NCBI GenBank assembly: GCA_037074765.1
Contig: JBAMDO010000569.1
Span: 558,001 to 622,000 of the forward strand
Direction of reading: 5' to 3'
Origin: Mansonella perstans
Taxonomy: Eukaryota; Nematoda; Chromadorea; Rhabditida; Onchocercidae
DNA: 64,000 bases
This document shows, piece by piece, positions 38,601-63,281 of the stretch. The notes under the pieces were generated by a model. The model saw nothing but the letters and a program-made list of their open reading frames with translations, did no database searches and had not been told where the DNA came from. Both the position numbers and the translations under genes were made by a program. The stretch's first letter is position 1. Each line of letters begins with the position of its first letter.

Positions 38601-40697
38601 ATAGGTGCTGATGAAGCATATACTATCGGTAAGGATATTCGATGCATGGCTCGAAGTGCAGCCAGTTTGAACTTTTCGGTGGATCGCCTAAAATTGGATC
38701 ATATTAGCAGGTAGCAATGCTTCGCTTTAGTACGATATTTTTGTATGTTTTTCAACCTAATATTAATATTTTTAAATATAATTTTGTTTAATATCTAAAA
38801 AAAACGTATTCACTGGCTTTCTTTTCTGAATGCTGTTTTCTGTTTCATTCTTGAAAATATGAAAATATCGCTTTAAAAAATATACCATAGTGAGTTGACA
38901 TGATGCCTAAATAAGCAGTAATCAATATTGCTGATTGAAGATAGATCTCAAATTCATTTTTTGCTAGGGTAGCACGATATGCTCGGGATGAATTGGGATT
39001 CGCCGAAGTATTAGTATGGAATGATATGTTCAGTGATATTGATGTTAATCTTTTAAACGAGTACCAAATGGGTGCACTGGTTGTTCCCGTTATCTGGGGT
39101 TACGCTATTAATGTTACTAAATTGAATTACTTTCCGACAAATATGTTTAAGAGATACTCACAGGTTGGTTTTTTCTCCTGAACTATGAAATATGCTCAGT
39201 TAATTAGTAGCATGCTTAGTTAATTTATTGATCATTCAATTTTTGATTTGATCAGTGCTAAAATGCACAACTGTATTTTAGCTAAAATTTAGTTATATAA
39301 TGAATTGTATTAAATTTCAGGTTTTTTCAAAAATGATGTTTGCAAGTGCATTCAAAGGTGCAAATGGACAAAACGAATCATTTTGCTATATTAGGCGATA
39401 TCTTGCTAATCAACAATCATACGTAGAGTTGTACAGGAAAAAAAAGAAGGCATTTATTTATTTACTCATGATTTTGTTGAGATACATCAGAGAATTTGAG
39501 AATGATGTTGGGAATACAACTGATTTGCTTCTGCTTATTTCTTAGATCAGTTTATAGGCATTTGTGAATTTTTGAAGAAATTCCATGTTTTGTAGGAATT
39601 GGATGGCAAAATTTCGGGCATTATTTTAACTGGCTGGCAACGATACAATCACTACAGTCCACTATGTGAAATTTTGCCGGTTTCAATTCCATCGTTGATC
39701 GTTAATCTTGTTTATTTGAATGATGTTGAATTGCGCGAAGAGGAAATAATACAGAAAGCAAAATTAAGTTCTTTTTTTAAATTTATTTTTCAAATGCATT
39801 AATTCAAATTGAATGTCGATTATCATTTGTACTTCAAAATAAACTGATTCTAACCTATTGCCATAGTTCTAGCAGTGATTTGACTCAAATAAATTTTTAT
39901 TGCAACTTTTACTCGTATTTTTACTATCCTAGAGCTAGACTTAGTGTATTTCTAGGATATACTTGATTGTCAAACAATTGCCGCATCTTGCTCAGCGCCA
40001 GAAGTTGTAACCATGATGAATTCAAAAACGTGGAATAATGAAATGCCACTGGAGATGATGTTCATAAATTGCTTATTTCCAGGAAGTGAAATTTATGATG
40101 AGGTACATTTTGTTCTAATTTTAAGACTTCAAATGCTAACCTTTTTTCAGTCTTTATATACAGATTAATGGATTCTGAGTTGTAATAAAAAAAGGAAGTA
40201 TTGTTCAAGAAAAACTGGACCACAGTCAAATAAATTTTCTTTGTAATAATGGTAAGTGACAAAAAATTATTAATTTTAAGATTTTTTTTCTTTTTTTTAT
40301 AATTGCAGTTCAAAAATTCAAAAAAATACTTTAGGTTACATTTTATAGGTGGTGAAGCTTCACTGGTGTGTTGCTAAAGGAAAAGAGTCAATCGTAAAAC
40401 GTCAAAAGATACGTGAAAATGTACGTTTAGAAAAATTAAACAAGACAGTTTGATAATTATGCAAAGACTTGCGGTAGATTGTGTCAAGAGATATTGACTT
40501 AGTAGTACTTCTTCATTTTATCATTTTGATTGAATAGCATTCTATAATTTTATCAATTTAGTATTTTTTCTTAATAGTGCTAAAGAATTTTCAAAAAAAA
40601 AAAAAAATAATTTTCATCATTTCAGATTGCTATCTTACTTCGTCCATTCTTTTATGAAGAATCAATCGACGAAATAATTACACAACAGTTGACTTAA
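35671..40697 (+). CDS. HEXD: GH20 beta-N-acetylhexosaminidase, HEXD type, membrane-anchored
   Basis: Glycoside hydrolase expected to remove terminal beta-linked GlcNAc/GalNAc. Exons: 35671-35814, 36746-36940, 38229-38402, 38565-38710, 38968-39163, 39321-39422, 39596 to about 39757, 39956-40102, 40349-40420, 40626-40697; about 469 aa, near the size of human HEXD. Residues 11-30 form one hydrophobic segment after a short basic N-terminus, fitting a type II Golgi anchor or signal peptide; ATG 35671 is the first after an in-frame stop. Landmarks: HFDLKGAPPTLKYYNKMFPL, LMEYEDMFPY, VIPLVQTFGHMEFVLKH, the catalytic Asp-Glu pair in HIGADEAY (about residues 187-188), VLVWNDMF, and SGIILTGWQRYNHYSPLCE. 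C. elegans HEX-2 to HEX-5 belong to this subgroup. The donor of exon 7 is unclear; a GC donor at 39758 keeps phase. Confidence 0.9.
36442..36625. repeat. Direct repeat, two identical 21-bp copies 163 bp apart
   Basis: TTTCCGAGAAAAATAAATTA, extended by G, occurs at 36442-36462 and 36605-36625 inside intron 1 of the hexosaminidase gene. The intervening sequence shows no obvious inverted ends. Confidence 0.8.
37479..37577. repeat. Nested duplication in hexosaminidase intron 2
   Basis: CTTCAACCGTAATGAATTCA followed by CTGAAACTTTGGCGC (37479-37513) is repeated at about 37543-37577 with a one-base deletion. A shorter copy of the second half (TTCACCGAAACTTTGGCGC) lies between. The unit spacing is about 64 bp. 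Confidence 0.9.
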
Positions 40698-43600
40698 ATA
40701 TTGCATGGGATATGAAGTATAAATATTCATAATTTATTGGAACTTGAAGAAATGGCTGAGTATTATAGCTGTATTTAATTTAGATTGCTGAATGAGAAAT
40801 GAGAGTGGATATCAAATGTCCACTAATTTTTATTTTTGCATATCTTTGATTAAACAAAATGTAATTACTTTGTAGAAGATACTGTAGAATATTTATTTGC
40901 ATCATTGATCATTTTCCGGTTGAAAATAACGACTATTTTATATGTAATACTGAAATTATGATGCAAAAATTTTTTGAAATTCTAATAATTTCTATTCCGG
41001 TAACGAGATTAAACTTAAGGATTAGCCCTATATTTGTTGCGAAGTCATGTGACACTTTTATAGAATAAGCTTTACTACTAATAATTTACTAACCTGAAAT
41101 AGTCATGCAACTTTTGCTAGAACTGGAACAAGCTTACAAAATCATCGCCAAATGTGCAATCGTAGTTCAACGAAACATTTTAATTTTTTTTGAAAAACTG
41201 AATGAAAACTGTTTAAAAAGCTTCGTTCTTTAATTCAAAAGAATTTTCTTTCAAATTTCAAATTACTTGTTATGTGAATGCATTATGAAAATTCATTCTG
41301 AAATCTTCTCTAATCATTTTTATTTCATGAAAATTACTGAATTAGTACAGATCTCCAGTATCATAACAGTATTAAAATTTATAATTTCATTGTTATACTT
41401 CCTTTATGAACAAACTTGATCATGTCAGTATTTGCAATCGGTGATTTTCCTTTTATTGTTTCATTTAGACCTTTCTGATCGTGATCTGATTGAAATTACT
41501 TTTATATTTGACTGTGTATTTTAATATCAAGTGCTTGGTCATTTGTTATTTAATATAATTATGCTAAATAATTTGTTTGCGAAATTTGCCAATTCATTTC
41601 GGAAACTTAGGTTCTACCTAGCATCTTTGATAGTCAATTTTGCAGCTAATTTTGATCTTTTGTCCATTCTTCTATAATTTCTGCGTGAAAACTATATGCT
41701 TTTGAAACTATTTCATTTTAATCGCTCTTTATTAGACAGAGCGCATATATTTTAGTTCAAAAGGAAATAATGAGATAATTTAAAGAGACCTTTTTTCAAA
41801 ATTTTGCTTCTTTTAAAATCAAATTAATTTCAATTTTTTTTCTCCCTTTATAAATTTTATATGTGTATTTTATCATATCTACTTCATTGTAGTCATAAAG
41901 TATGACGAGTTATTGTTGCAGATATACGGATAAAGAAGTTCACAGTATGAGCTGCATACGGTATTGATAACGTTCTACTTTATTTTTTGATGCAAACTTG
42001 ATTCATTGTTTCTACTTTCTTATTATAGTGTATCTGGCAAACTTATTGAATGTGTTTGCTCGCTAAAAAGTCTACATTTCCGCAGTGTCGGAAATGTAGA
42101 CTTTTTTTTATAATGCTACGAAATTTATAATGCTAAAACAATTCGACCCGGGACCACACCACATATAAAAAACATAAACGTTTCCCATACCATATCTAAA
42201 GTGATGAGTCGGTTTATCTAATCTCCAGATTTTTCTGATATTGAGATTTGCGCACAGCTGATAACTAATTTCTAAAGGCTTTACCTTATCTACAAATCTT
42301 ACAGTTGTGGAAACTATACATCTGACAAAATAATATGCATGCAATTTCGTCTTCATCAAAAAAAAGCTAATCATATATATAAATCTCTCTCGAAGCTGTT
42401 AAAATTCTGTCAATTTGTAGAAATCTGACATGCAGCTATTATATTGTAAATTAAACCCATTTATCTACAATATAAAAATTCTAAGACGCATTTCGTCTCG
42501 CCTTATTACTGTACTTGAAATCTTCTTCTACATCTCAAAGTTAACACTCTATTTTGTTTATTTGCGGTATTAACAATGAATTAACGATGAAACAATTTGC
42601 CACATAGTTTATTCTGATTCAACGATGCGTAAGTTATTTTTTTCTTACTGAATTTAACTTATTCGCTAACTTAATTCCAATCTTTCGCGACTGCAAATAA
42701 TAATCGATCAGAAAAATTGTCAATTTTCTTAAAAAAAATTATCAGCTTGAATTGCGTAAGAATATATACATTATAAAAACAATGTGGTATAAAACTGAAC
42801 AATATTTGTAATTTTTTGATATATCAAAGTGCTCAACTTGCAAAAAACGAAAGCACAATAAAAGAGTCATTAAAATAGGAGAGAAAATGAATAGATAAAA
42901 CTGTACAATATTTGAGAAAAAAATAACTATACATGAATCGTTGGTGACAGCGTAATAAAAAAAAAAAGGAGACTAAAAGTATATGCAAAACAAATACTGC
43001 ACAGAAAAAATGAACAGAAGTTGACTGTAAAATTCAGAAATCATTATCCTGGTAATCAAAGGAAAAAACTAATTTAGATGCAAACCATATTAGAAAACAA
43101 TGAAGCAAAAAATGTCACAGATGTCTTTTTCCGTTCATCGAAAACTCTTTTTTGAATGTGTTATCTAAATGAGGAATTTAAGAGAAGCAAAAATTATGTT
43201 CATGATGTTACATTTAAACTAGGAAAAAGACATAGAAATACTACATACAAAAAATTTTTACGATTTCAGCAATTTTGCCAACACCTATTGGTTGTAGCAT
43301 AATTTGACACGTTAAAAAAAAGCCGAGATTTGATAACTTATGGCAAAAAAGCAGCATTTAAATAACAAATTTATTAAAACAAACGTTTCCTGATCTTCAG
43401 ACTGATGCAATAGGAGACGGTTGTAGGAAGCTCCAAATATTGCTTTGAGCAAAAATAGCTCCGAATCAGCTTTTTCAGAAGAATCTTTTTTTTTTTTTAA
43501 AGAAGAAAATGCTAATCTAAAGCAAGCCCCTGAAGTTAACATCAATTTCGAGTAATAAAATTTTAGATTCTCAAATTTCAAAACGGAAGCTTCGATTAAC

Positions 43601-43874
43601 GTAACTCTCTTTCTCGTTATGCAACAGAAGATTTCCGGAAATAGTAATTTGATTTACATGTCACACTAAATTTCAAAAACTGAAACTATGATCTCAAAGA
43701 CTTTCGTCCGTGAAAATCTCTTAAACTAACACTGAAAATACAAAATCAAAGTCGCAAAATCAGATAATCTGAACATATTTTAACAAAGACTGATTTTTCG
43801 CTCCTTGCATCTGCTCACAATTTTTATTACAAAGCAACAGGAAAAAATAACGAATGTGAAAACTGATTTACACC
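40698..43874. other. Intergenic region between two convergent genes
   Basis: About 3.2 kb between the hexosaminidase stop and the stop of the 399-aa minus-strand gene. No convincing coding frame on either strand. It contains the perfect hairpin at 42065-42106 and short A/T runs. A TTTATT at 43823-43828 reads AATAAA on the minus strand, 47 nt past the 399-aa gene stop, and is its likely poly(A) signal. Confidence 0.55.
42065..42106. repeat. Perfect 18-bp hairpin
   Basis: AAAAAGTCTACATTTCCG (42065-42082) pairs exactly with 42089-42106, leaving a 6-nt loop (CAGTGT). It ends in a T-run, so it superficially resembles an intrinsic terminator, but in a nematode nucleus it is more likely a small inverted repeat, a MITE remnant or a structured RNA. 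Confidence 0.95.
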
Positions 43875-45678
43875 TTACTGCTGCGATACTTGAATATTAC
43901 TCACAAATCGTTGCAATTCCGCGTTTGGATTCATTGCTACATTGTTGACATCCATTTCTTCTGCTGTTGCCAATACTTCGGCTTTCAAAAGGCGCAAATT
44001 TTCGGATGAGTTATTAAGGAGAGTTCGCTGTCGTAGCTTAGAAATTTTCACTGTTGCATTGTCACCAATCTCGTAAGAAATGATAGCACAACCAATAACT
44101 TCACCACCTTGTAATTTATTAGACAAATACCAAATATTCTTCCGAATTGTTGATGGACCAATGGTATTACCGTGACAATAGTACTGACGATGCAGAATAT
44201 AATCGTAATCGTGCGGCACCGTATATACTTGTCCATACTGCTTTACATGGCCTATTACTTTGCCTTTTTTCACCATATATTTTCGAGATTTCATGTGAGC
44301 AGTAAAACGGCATGTCCAACTTCCTGGAAATTGGCTCATCAAACGATATTATCATAGAAACTGAAAGAATAAAACAATTCCTAATGATAACAGTCGTGTA
44401 GAAATGTACCACCTACCTAAATTATCAGCAGTAAGATCTTTCAGCGGTACTGCTCGCGTATCAACGAGAAATGAAATTTTCCCGCCTTCTTTTCCAAGAA
44501 ATATACTGGGCACTTTTTGGCAAACACATATATCGCTGAAAAAAAGATCGTTTAAAACATTTCCGAAACGTTGGTACTGAAATCGTTGTTACCATCTCAA
44601 TGTTCTTTCAAGCATTAGTTATTTAATCATGTTGAGGACTTTCAAACGCACGCTGTGATAAGCCATGCATTTTATGGCCCTTTACCAATTTTTTTGGAAC
44701 AATATTGTGAAATTGGTACCTCCCGGGTTCTAACATTGACATAATCGGTACTGCAGAAGCGGTATTATAATATACATAATTATATGCAGCACAATCGCTC
44801 GTCGACTCACGCGCACGGGGCTCATTTGGTTGTCTGAAAATGAATTTTCTTTGGAAAGATTTAAAAACAATCTCCAAAAAATTAAAGTAAGCATCTGAAA
44901 TGGCCAAAAACAGAATACTTACTCAACGAAGTCTTCCGGATTTTTGGCACCAACATTATCTTCCGCATACATTTTACCTTTATTTGGATCATAAGCAGTG
45001 CCTGCATTTTCCTGAAATAAGTTTCAAGTGAACCCGAGTATATCTTTGGAGGATTTTACTCAGATTAGATTACATATTGAACATTAATTTCTCAATGAAT
45101 GTCTGCTTAGAGTCTCTTTTAAAATTATTAGAATCACTTACAGCTTATCATAAGAGCTAGCTCTTTGGTACTTTTGAAAATAAATCATCTTTTGCACAAG
45201 ATGAAAGCATGAAAATTTGTAGATTAAAAATGTAAAAGCAAATATAAACCTTCAAAAATTGCTGCAATTGAGCATTTTGCGCAGCAACTGCAGCAGCCGT
45301 AGCAGCATCTGCACATGCTGTAGCACCCATTGTTACTGCTACATTACTTGTTGCTGCATAAACTTCCGCTAAAATGGTGCTATCAGATGGATATGCAACA
45401 ACTGTTGGTGGCGCAGAGATAGCAGTAGCTCCAGAAGTTGCATGTAAATGCAAAGCATTTGTATTACCGCCATTTGTAGTGGCGGCACTACTACGAAGAC
45501 GATTCAATTCATCATATATAGGTGCCATAACTTCGGTCATCACACTTCGTATCTCGGTAACTACCTCACGGACTATTTCCTTGACCACTGGTATAATTTG
45601 AGCGCGAACTTCAGCAGCTATTGCTATTTTTAATTCATCGCTTAAATCAACTTTATCATCTGTGCCATTTGCAACCAT
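43875..45678 (-). CDS. Unrecognised 399-aa protein with N-terminal helix and conserved-looking C-terminal domain
   Basis: Five exons on the minus strand: 45678-45250, 45011-44923, 44833-44720, 44535-44417, 44323-43875. All phases agree and the total is 1200 nt. ATG 45678 follows an acceptor (TTTTCAG, base 45685) by a few bases, as in a trans-spliced or 5'-UTR-spliced start. Residues about 10-62 form a long acidic/hydrophobic amphipathic helix (EIVREVVTEIRSVMTEVMAP). Residues 63-143 are Ala/Thr-rich and low complexity. From about residue 205 a mixed, structured-looking domain follows (FLVDTRAVPLKDL, GSWTCRFTAHMKSRKYMVKK, GNTIGPSTIRKNIWYLSNKL), ending in a helical segment. There is no signal peptide, membrane span or zinc-finger spacing. 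I do not recognise the family; it could be a nematode-restricted nuclear or cytoplasmic protein. Confidence 0.78.
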
Positions 45679-45685
45679 ATGATCT

Positions 45686-46609
45686 GAAAAATAACTCACA
45701 AGTAAAATACTTATTAAATTCGTTGAAATTAAAAAATTCCCAAAAATATCCATTAAAAGAGAAAAAAATGGAAGAAAAAATAAAGTGAGCGATAAAAAGA
45801 CGACGATAAGGAAGTTATTTATTGCCATCAGATGATTATTCGTACTCAATGTCATCTTAATAATTAACGATAATGACTCCTACTATCAAAAAATTATGCA
45901 GTAAAGAATGTGTTCACGAACGATTAAATTAATCAATGGATCAATTCAACGGTCGAAAGTTATTAAAATTTTTTCATAAAAATTTCAGTATTTCAAGAAT
46001 ATTAGGATGAAAGCATTGAAATAGACAGACAAATCAACTCATTGTCGAGCAACGAGAACTAAAAAGTCTAACCGAACGACGACTAAAAACATAACCACCT
46101 TAACCACCTTAATGATCTTTGAGCTTCAGCTTCAAATCATGTGCGGAAAATGTTTAATAAAAAAACTTAACAAAAGCCGTTCAATTTCAAAATGGACAGA
46201 AAAACAATAAAAAGCGTTTCGCCACGACACCAATTTATGGCAGAGCTTATCAATATGCTAGAGATTTCGAACATCCGAAAATTGTTTAAACCCAATTTTT
46301 CATATAAACTTCAACGTGTCAAAAGATGAAAATAATACAATCCACGGACCTTTTGACGACATCATAATGGCTGTTTGAGTTTGGAAAATTGTGCCAAGTA
46401 CCAAATAGCTTTTTTCTTACCACCTTTTTGGATTGCACAAATAAACTTCCCGTAACTGATATCTAAATTTAACAAAACTTAAAATTTATTCGACGTGAAA
46501 TCACTTTTGAAATGAGGCAGTAAATATTTCAAATCTTTTTTAATAACAAGCATTTTATAAATTATACCTAACTTCATTTTTCGATCCTATAAAACATTAC
46601 ATAATTATC
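45686..46609. other. Upstream region of the 399-aa gene
   Basis: About 0.9 kb between the inferred splice acceptor before the 399-aa gene and the CA-rich satellite. It should contain its promoter and possibly a 5' UTR exon. No TATA-like or other element stands out, and no coding frame is convincing. Confidence 0.4.
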
Positions 46610-47470
46610 ACAAATACGCACACGCATACACACACACACCCACACACACACACACACCACTCAACACACCACATAAGCACGCACACACACAGACACACAT
46701 ACACCCTTACACATATAGACACACACACACACACATATACACAGACACATATACAAATCATATATGTACACACATGCACGCAAGCGGACACACACACACA
46801 CACACTCCCACATATATATACACACATGTGCACAGACCCATCTATACATCGTATGTGCACACACATACACACGCACATACATACATAGACGGACACACAC
46901 ATGCAAATCATCCTCTGACAGACAGATAACATAAGGCTAGCAAGACGGACAAACAGACTGATATGCTAAACAAACAGATAGACAGACACACAGTCGGACA
47001 GACCCGCGTACAGACACTGAACGAACAAGCCTATTATTATGACAAATGAAGTACAGACACACACACACATACACACACACATACACACATACACACATAC
47101 ACACATACACACACATATACACACACGCACACACACACACACACATATACACACGCACGCGCATACACACTATGGACAGACACATACACATAAATGATAC
47201 ATGTGCACACACACACATACACATACCTTCAAAACAAACTTGCGAAGATTAATTACCGAATCCGCTTATGAAAAACGGTATATAAATAGAGATACGCATA
47301 CGTACACGCACACACATATACACACAAACATAGTATAGATATATACACAAACACGTACACACACGTCATATTGATAGACCATAGACAGACAAACAGACAG
47401 ACAGACTGCATAAACACCTGGGAACAGACGAATATATGTGCACACACACTCACATTACACACATATATCG

Positions 47471-47509
<39 letters not shown>

Positions 47510-47597
47510 GCAAACACACACACGCACACGCACACATACACGCACACGCACACATACACGCACACAAAGACACATACGTATGTACAAATAAACACAA
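46610..47597. repeat. CA/TG-rich compound microsatellite, about 1 kb
   Basis: Nearly continuous CA-dinucleotide sequence with CATA, CACG and GACA variants (for example a long pure CA tract at about 47475-47505). Two interruptions of about 120 bp and 80 bp (about 46915-47050 and 47225-47290) are less repetitive. It opens long Cys/Val- or His/Thr-rich frames on both strands, which are artefacts of the repeat. Confidence 0.97.
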
Positions 47598-50509
47598 CTG
47601 TACCTATTAAGACCTGATCGATTCAGGAGTTGTTTTGAAGTATTTTGTCTGGATCAAGTTTAAAATGACAAAGCTTTGGATAGTAAGATAAATGGATTGC
47701 GGTCAATTAACAATACTGTGATTATTGATGAAAAAAAAAATATATGAAATGATTTATAGAATTTTAACACAAATTTCATTCATTTTAATGATATTTATTG
47801 TCATCAATTAAAATACAACAAGAATTACTCTCAAAGCATATGTAATGATATATGGACATCTGAAATTTACAATTGAATTCTTTTTTCAAATTTATGAATT
47901 TTAATCATTTATGGCACCGTACAAATCCAACTAATCTTACAACAATTAGTCATTTAATCATTCATTGATTGATTGGGTCAAAGGCATAAACAAGTTAATA
48001 GCCATGAGAAATGTTCATTGATTGTATCCGACTAGTTCCATCTCTCAGATCGCATCATTTTTCCATACAAAATCATTTCCCGGTAAAATGCAATGAAGTC
48101 GCTCGTTTCAATTCAACACTTTCAACTCGCTCGCTTGTACAACCACCTTCATTTGGGCAATAATTTATGCACTTCAAAAAGTATATACTGTTTACATCAA
48201 GATTTCAATTTTTATTAGTTATATTACGTGATAATACAAGAAGATTACTTTTGAGGAATTGATAAGGTCACACATAGTCTATTCGATAAAAAATAAGAAA
48301 ATCGAAATCGATTGATTTCTGAGTAATCTCTCGGGATTTTCTGGGTAGAACAGAAAAGCGAACAAGATGATGATCAGAGATGTGTCATTTATTGTTTTAA
48401 GAGAATTTGAAGAAATTCACCTCGTACAATTTCAATTTTGACCACTGATAATTATTGTAATAATAATATGAAATTATATTAAATCAATTTTCATTGAAAT
48501 AAGATCAAATTAGACAACTTTCATTTCGTTAATTCTGAAGTTGTATAATTTGGAATGATTATTGTATGTAGAAAACATTTGACAGTCTTTTAATGATATC
48601 CATCATCTGGCTCATTAATAAGATTTTTTGTTATGAACATTAAATGATATGAATTGTGTGAAATCCTTATGACCATCGATCGATCCTTTCTGTTTCTCGT
48701 CCTTTCACTTTAATTTACTATATTGGCGTGATATTCATGTTCAGACCATTCAGTCGGTGATATTCATTGAGTTGCATCTTTTTCCACGTTGATGTCCATA
48801 AAGTATTTACCACAAACACTGGAGTGTCTGTTTTTATCACTCTATGAAAGATAATTTATTGAGACATCAGGTGCTGCAAAAATATTAATCTTGTACTAAA
48901 TGAAATTTTTTATAATTTACCAACTTGAAAGTTTAAATAGCATTTTTTAGGAATTCCAAATGAAAAAAAAAAAAAAAAAAGGTCAGGTTAATCAGATTTT
49001 GAAGAGTTTTGAAACTCCGAAAGATTTCAATAAATGCATCATGCATACTTAACATCAAATAATAAAGCCTTGGATATCATTATCGTCTACCTTGCAAAAT
49101 AGACACTGTGATAATAGCCATTGCAACATATTTTTCTTATCCAGAAAAAACTCAAATTTTTTAGGAAATAAATGGAAGTCTGAGTGTAAAGGATTGATCT
49201 ACTCTGAATTTTAAATATCACATCTGAAAAACAACTATTAAATATTTCCTGTAGCACGTGATTTTGACGATATTTATTATGTGATCGATACGCCTATTGT
49301 TAGAAGCCTATACTGCAACGTTGAAAATGAAATATTTATTGAATAACATTCATTGGTAACTGATGTATGCTAATAATCAGCAGAAATGTTGTGTCGTTTC
49401 AAGTTGATTTGATTCCATTCTTTGGGAAGTACTGAATAAATGTTTTTTGCAGGATGTAATACATTGATATTGCAAATCTATCACAATGTGGTCAATGAAC
49501 TTACCATCATTTTATAGCAATATCCGCATCATCTTTAATTAGCAACTAATGGTTCCTTACTTTTCCTGCCGTTTTGTCATCTGGTACCAAATTTAAAAAA
49601 TTTGAAAATTAGATCTTAATTCCAATCACTCGAACTTCTTGTGAATGAATAGCAGCAGAAGTTCATCCTTTTTCAGAAAGAACTATTACTACATATATTA
49701 CCATTATTTAGTGTTCATTATTTCAACCAATTGTTAATGCTTAAAGAAGATGCTTCTTCGGAAAAAATACTCATTTTGATTCGCAAAGCGAACACTTAAA
49801 ATTAAATTTCGATTACCCAACTCCCTGCACTCCAGTTCTGCCACATGGTTGCTGTGGACAAATTGGACCAAACAGCTCATATAAAATACTTGAAACAGCA
49901 TGTAAAATAACTTGAATCTTATAGGATATGTATCGCCAAAAGAAACTGATGTTCCCTACGAAAAGTTTAGCATTTTATTTGTGAACATAAATCAAAGCAC
50001 CAAATTTTGTGATACCATACATTCCACAATCTTCGTAGTTAATACAGATCCCGAGCGACCCCCTACACAATCTGTAAGATTCCAAAACTGATGTATGAAA
50101 GTCGTGAAATCCATCGTCTATTGGTCAAGAAAGAATTTACTTCAATGAAATACATCATTACATATGATTAGGGGAAAAAAGAACGTATCAAGCAGTTAAA
50201 TAAAAATTTCATTAATGTGTACAAACTGGTGCAGAAGAAACAGATTGATGCTGTTTGCCTTTTCATTCGTTCCAATTATATTATTATTGTTATGTCACAT
50301 TAGTGTTTGTGAAATAGCGTACTGTAACTCCTTTATTTCTGATACTTTTTCTTCTTAAAAATAAGTTAAGTGTTCAACATTAAGAACTGCACTCTGATAG
50401 ATACTATAAAAAGTTTTCCAGCAGTCCAAAATATGACCGCAATCGTTCCCCCGAACAACAAACATACATAAAAACGTATTATCCATTCTGAATAAGCTTT
50501 GAACGAACA

Positions 50510-50542
<33 letters not shown>

Positions 50543-51077
50543 AAAAGAACCACTATTAAATCTCGACTGAAACACAAAGTACACAGTGTAAAACTAAAAT
50601 CTTGAAAACACAGTGCTACGAAACTTGAAATCTTCAAGTCCACTCGGAACTAGATGAAAACATGATGGTACAATCCAGATGTCGAAATAACGAGAAAAAA
50701 AAGATTACGCAAAGTTAGCGTACCACTGCTTGTTAAGAAGACGAACAATTTAACCCAATCATGATGCGACAGTTTTAAAAAATCAAAAATTATGGTTAGC
50801 AACACAATGGAAATTTTTCAACAATAAACATTAAGATTGATGATAAAATGGAATAAAAAATTTGTTTAAAAAAATTCAAGCTACAAAAAACCACCTACAA
50901 ATGCAAAAAAAAAAAAAAAAAAAAAAAAAAACAGGGGAAAATACAGCCAACATAACTAAAAAAATTCAGCATAATGATCGCCGTTGTTATTATTTCATCG
51001 TCTATAATTGGGGATAAGTGTACAAATATTTTCATATCATTTTATCAGTGCTTATCATAATTGGGGAACAACAGCAT
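47598..51077. other. Intergenic region and probable ZFR 3' UTR
   Basis: About 3.5 kb without a convincing coding frame. Long A-runs occur at about 48964-48980, 50517-50540 and 50905-50931. The ZFR 3' UTR should begin at 51077 and run leftwards. A minus-strand AATAAA (TTTATT at about 50333) is one possible poly(A) signal, but I cannot fix the transcript end. Confidence 0.45.
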
Positions 51078-62955
<11,878 letters not shown>

Positions 62956-63281
62956 CCTATAATTACGAATTTCTTAAATTTCTCAAAATACTTTGCCTCC
63001 TCCTGGGCAAAACCAACAAACCTAAAATTAGCAAAAGTTGCCAAAATTTTCAAATGAATTACAGGCTACATCAATTTGGCACGTATAAACGTGAACGTGA
63101 CAGCATTTATACGGTAAAATATGTGGACCAACTTCCTTTCTCTAAAGATTGTCGCAATTTATAGAAATTCACGAACATTTATTAACCGCCCAAAAAACCC
63201 GCACTCTTTCTTCCCCCAACAAACTATAATTCGACGTTGATTTGAAAAAATCGATATGCTCGACTACCGTAACTTATTTTA
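62956..63281. promoter_or_regulatory. Shared divergent promoter region (ZFR / 103-codon gene)
   Basis: The 326 bp between the ATG of ZFR on the minus strand and the ATG of the plus-strand 103-codon frame must carry the ZFR promoter and, if the frame is real, that of the second gene. It contains short C-rich patches on the plus strand (CCGCCCAAAAAACCC near 63187), but I recognise no specific element. Confidence 0.4.

Noticed and set aside
42065..42106. Bacterial rho-independent terminator
   Set aside because: The structure matches the pattern, but all flanking genes are intron-containing eukaryotic genes, so bacterial termination does not apply.
44172..44357. Plus-strand frame opposite the last exon of the 399-aa gene
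   Set aside because: Antisense shadow of the coding exon on the minus strand.
45374..45633. Two plus-strand frames opposite the Ala-rich exon
   Set aside because: Shadows produced by the biased codon composition of the minus-strand exon.
46597..47610. Several overlapping Cys/Val-rich and His/Thr-rich open frames on both strands
   Set aside because: They are translations of the CA/TG microsatellite in different frames and have no independent coding signal.
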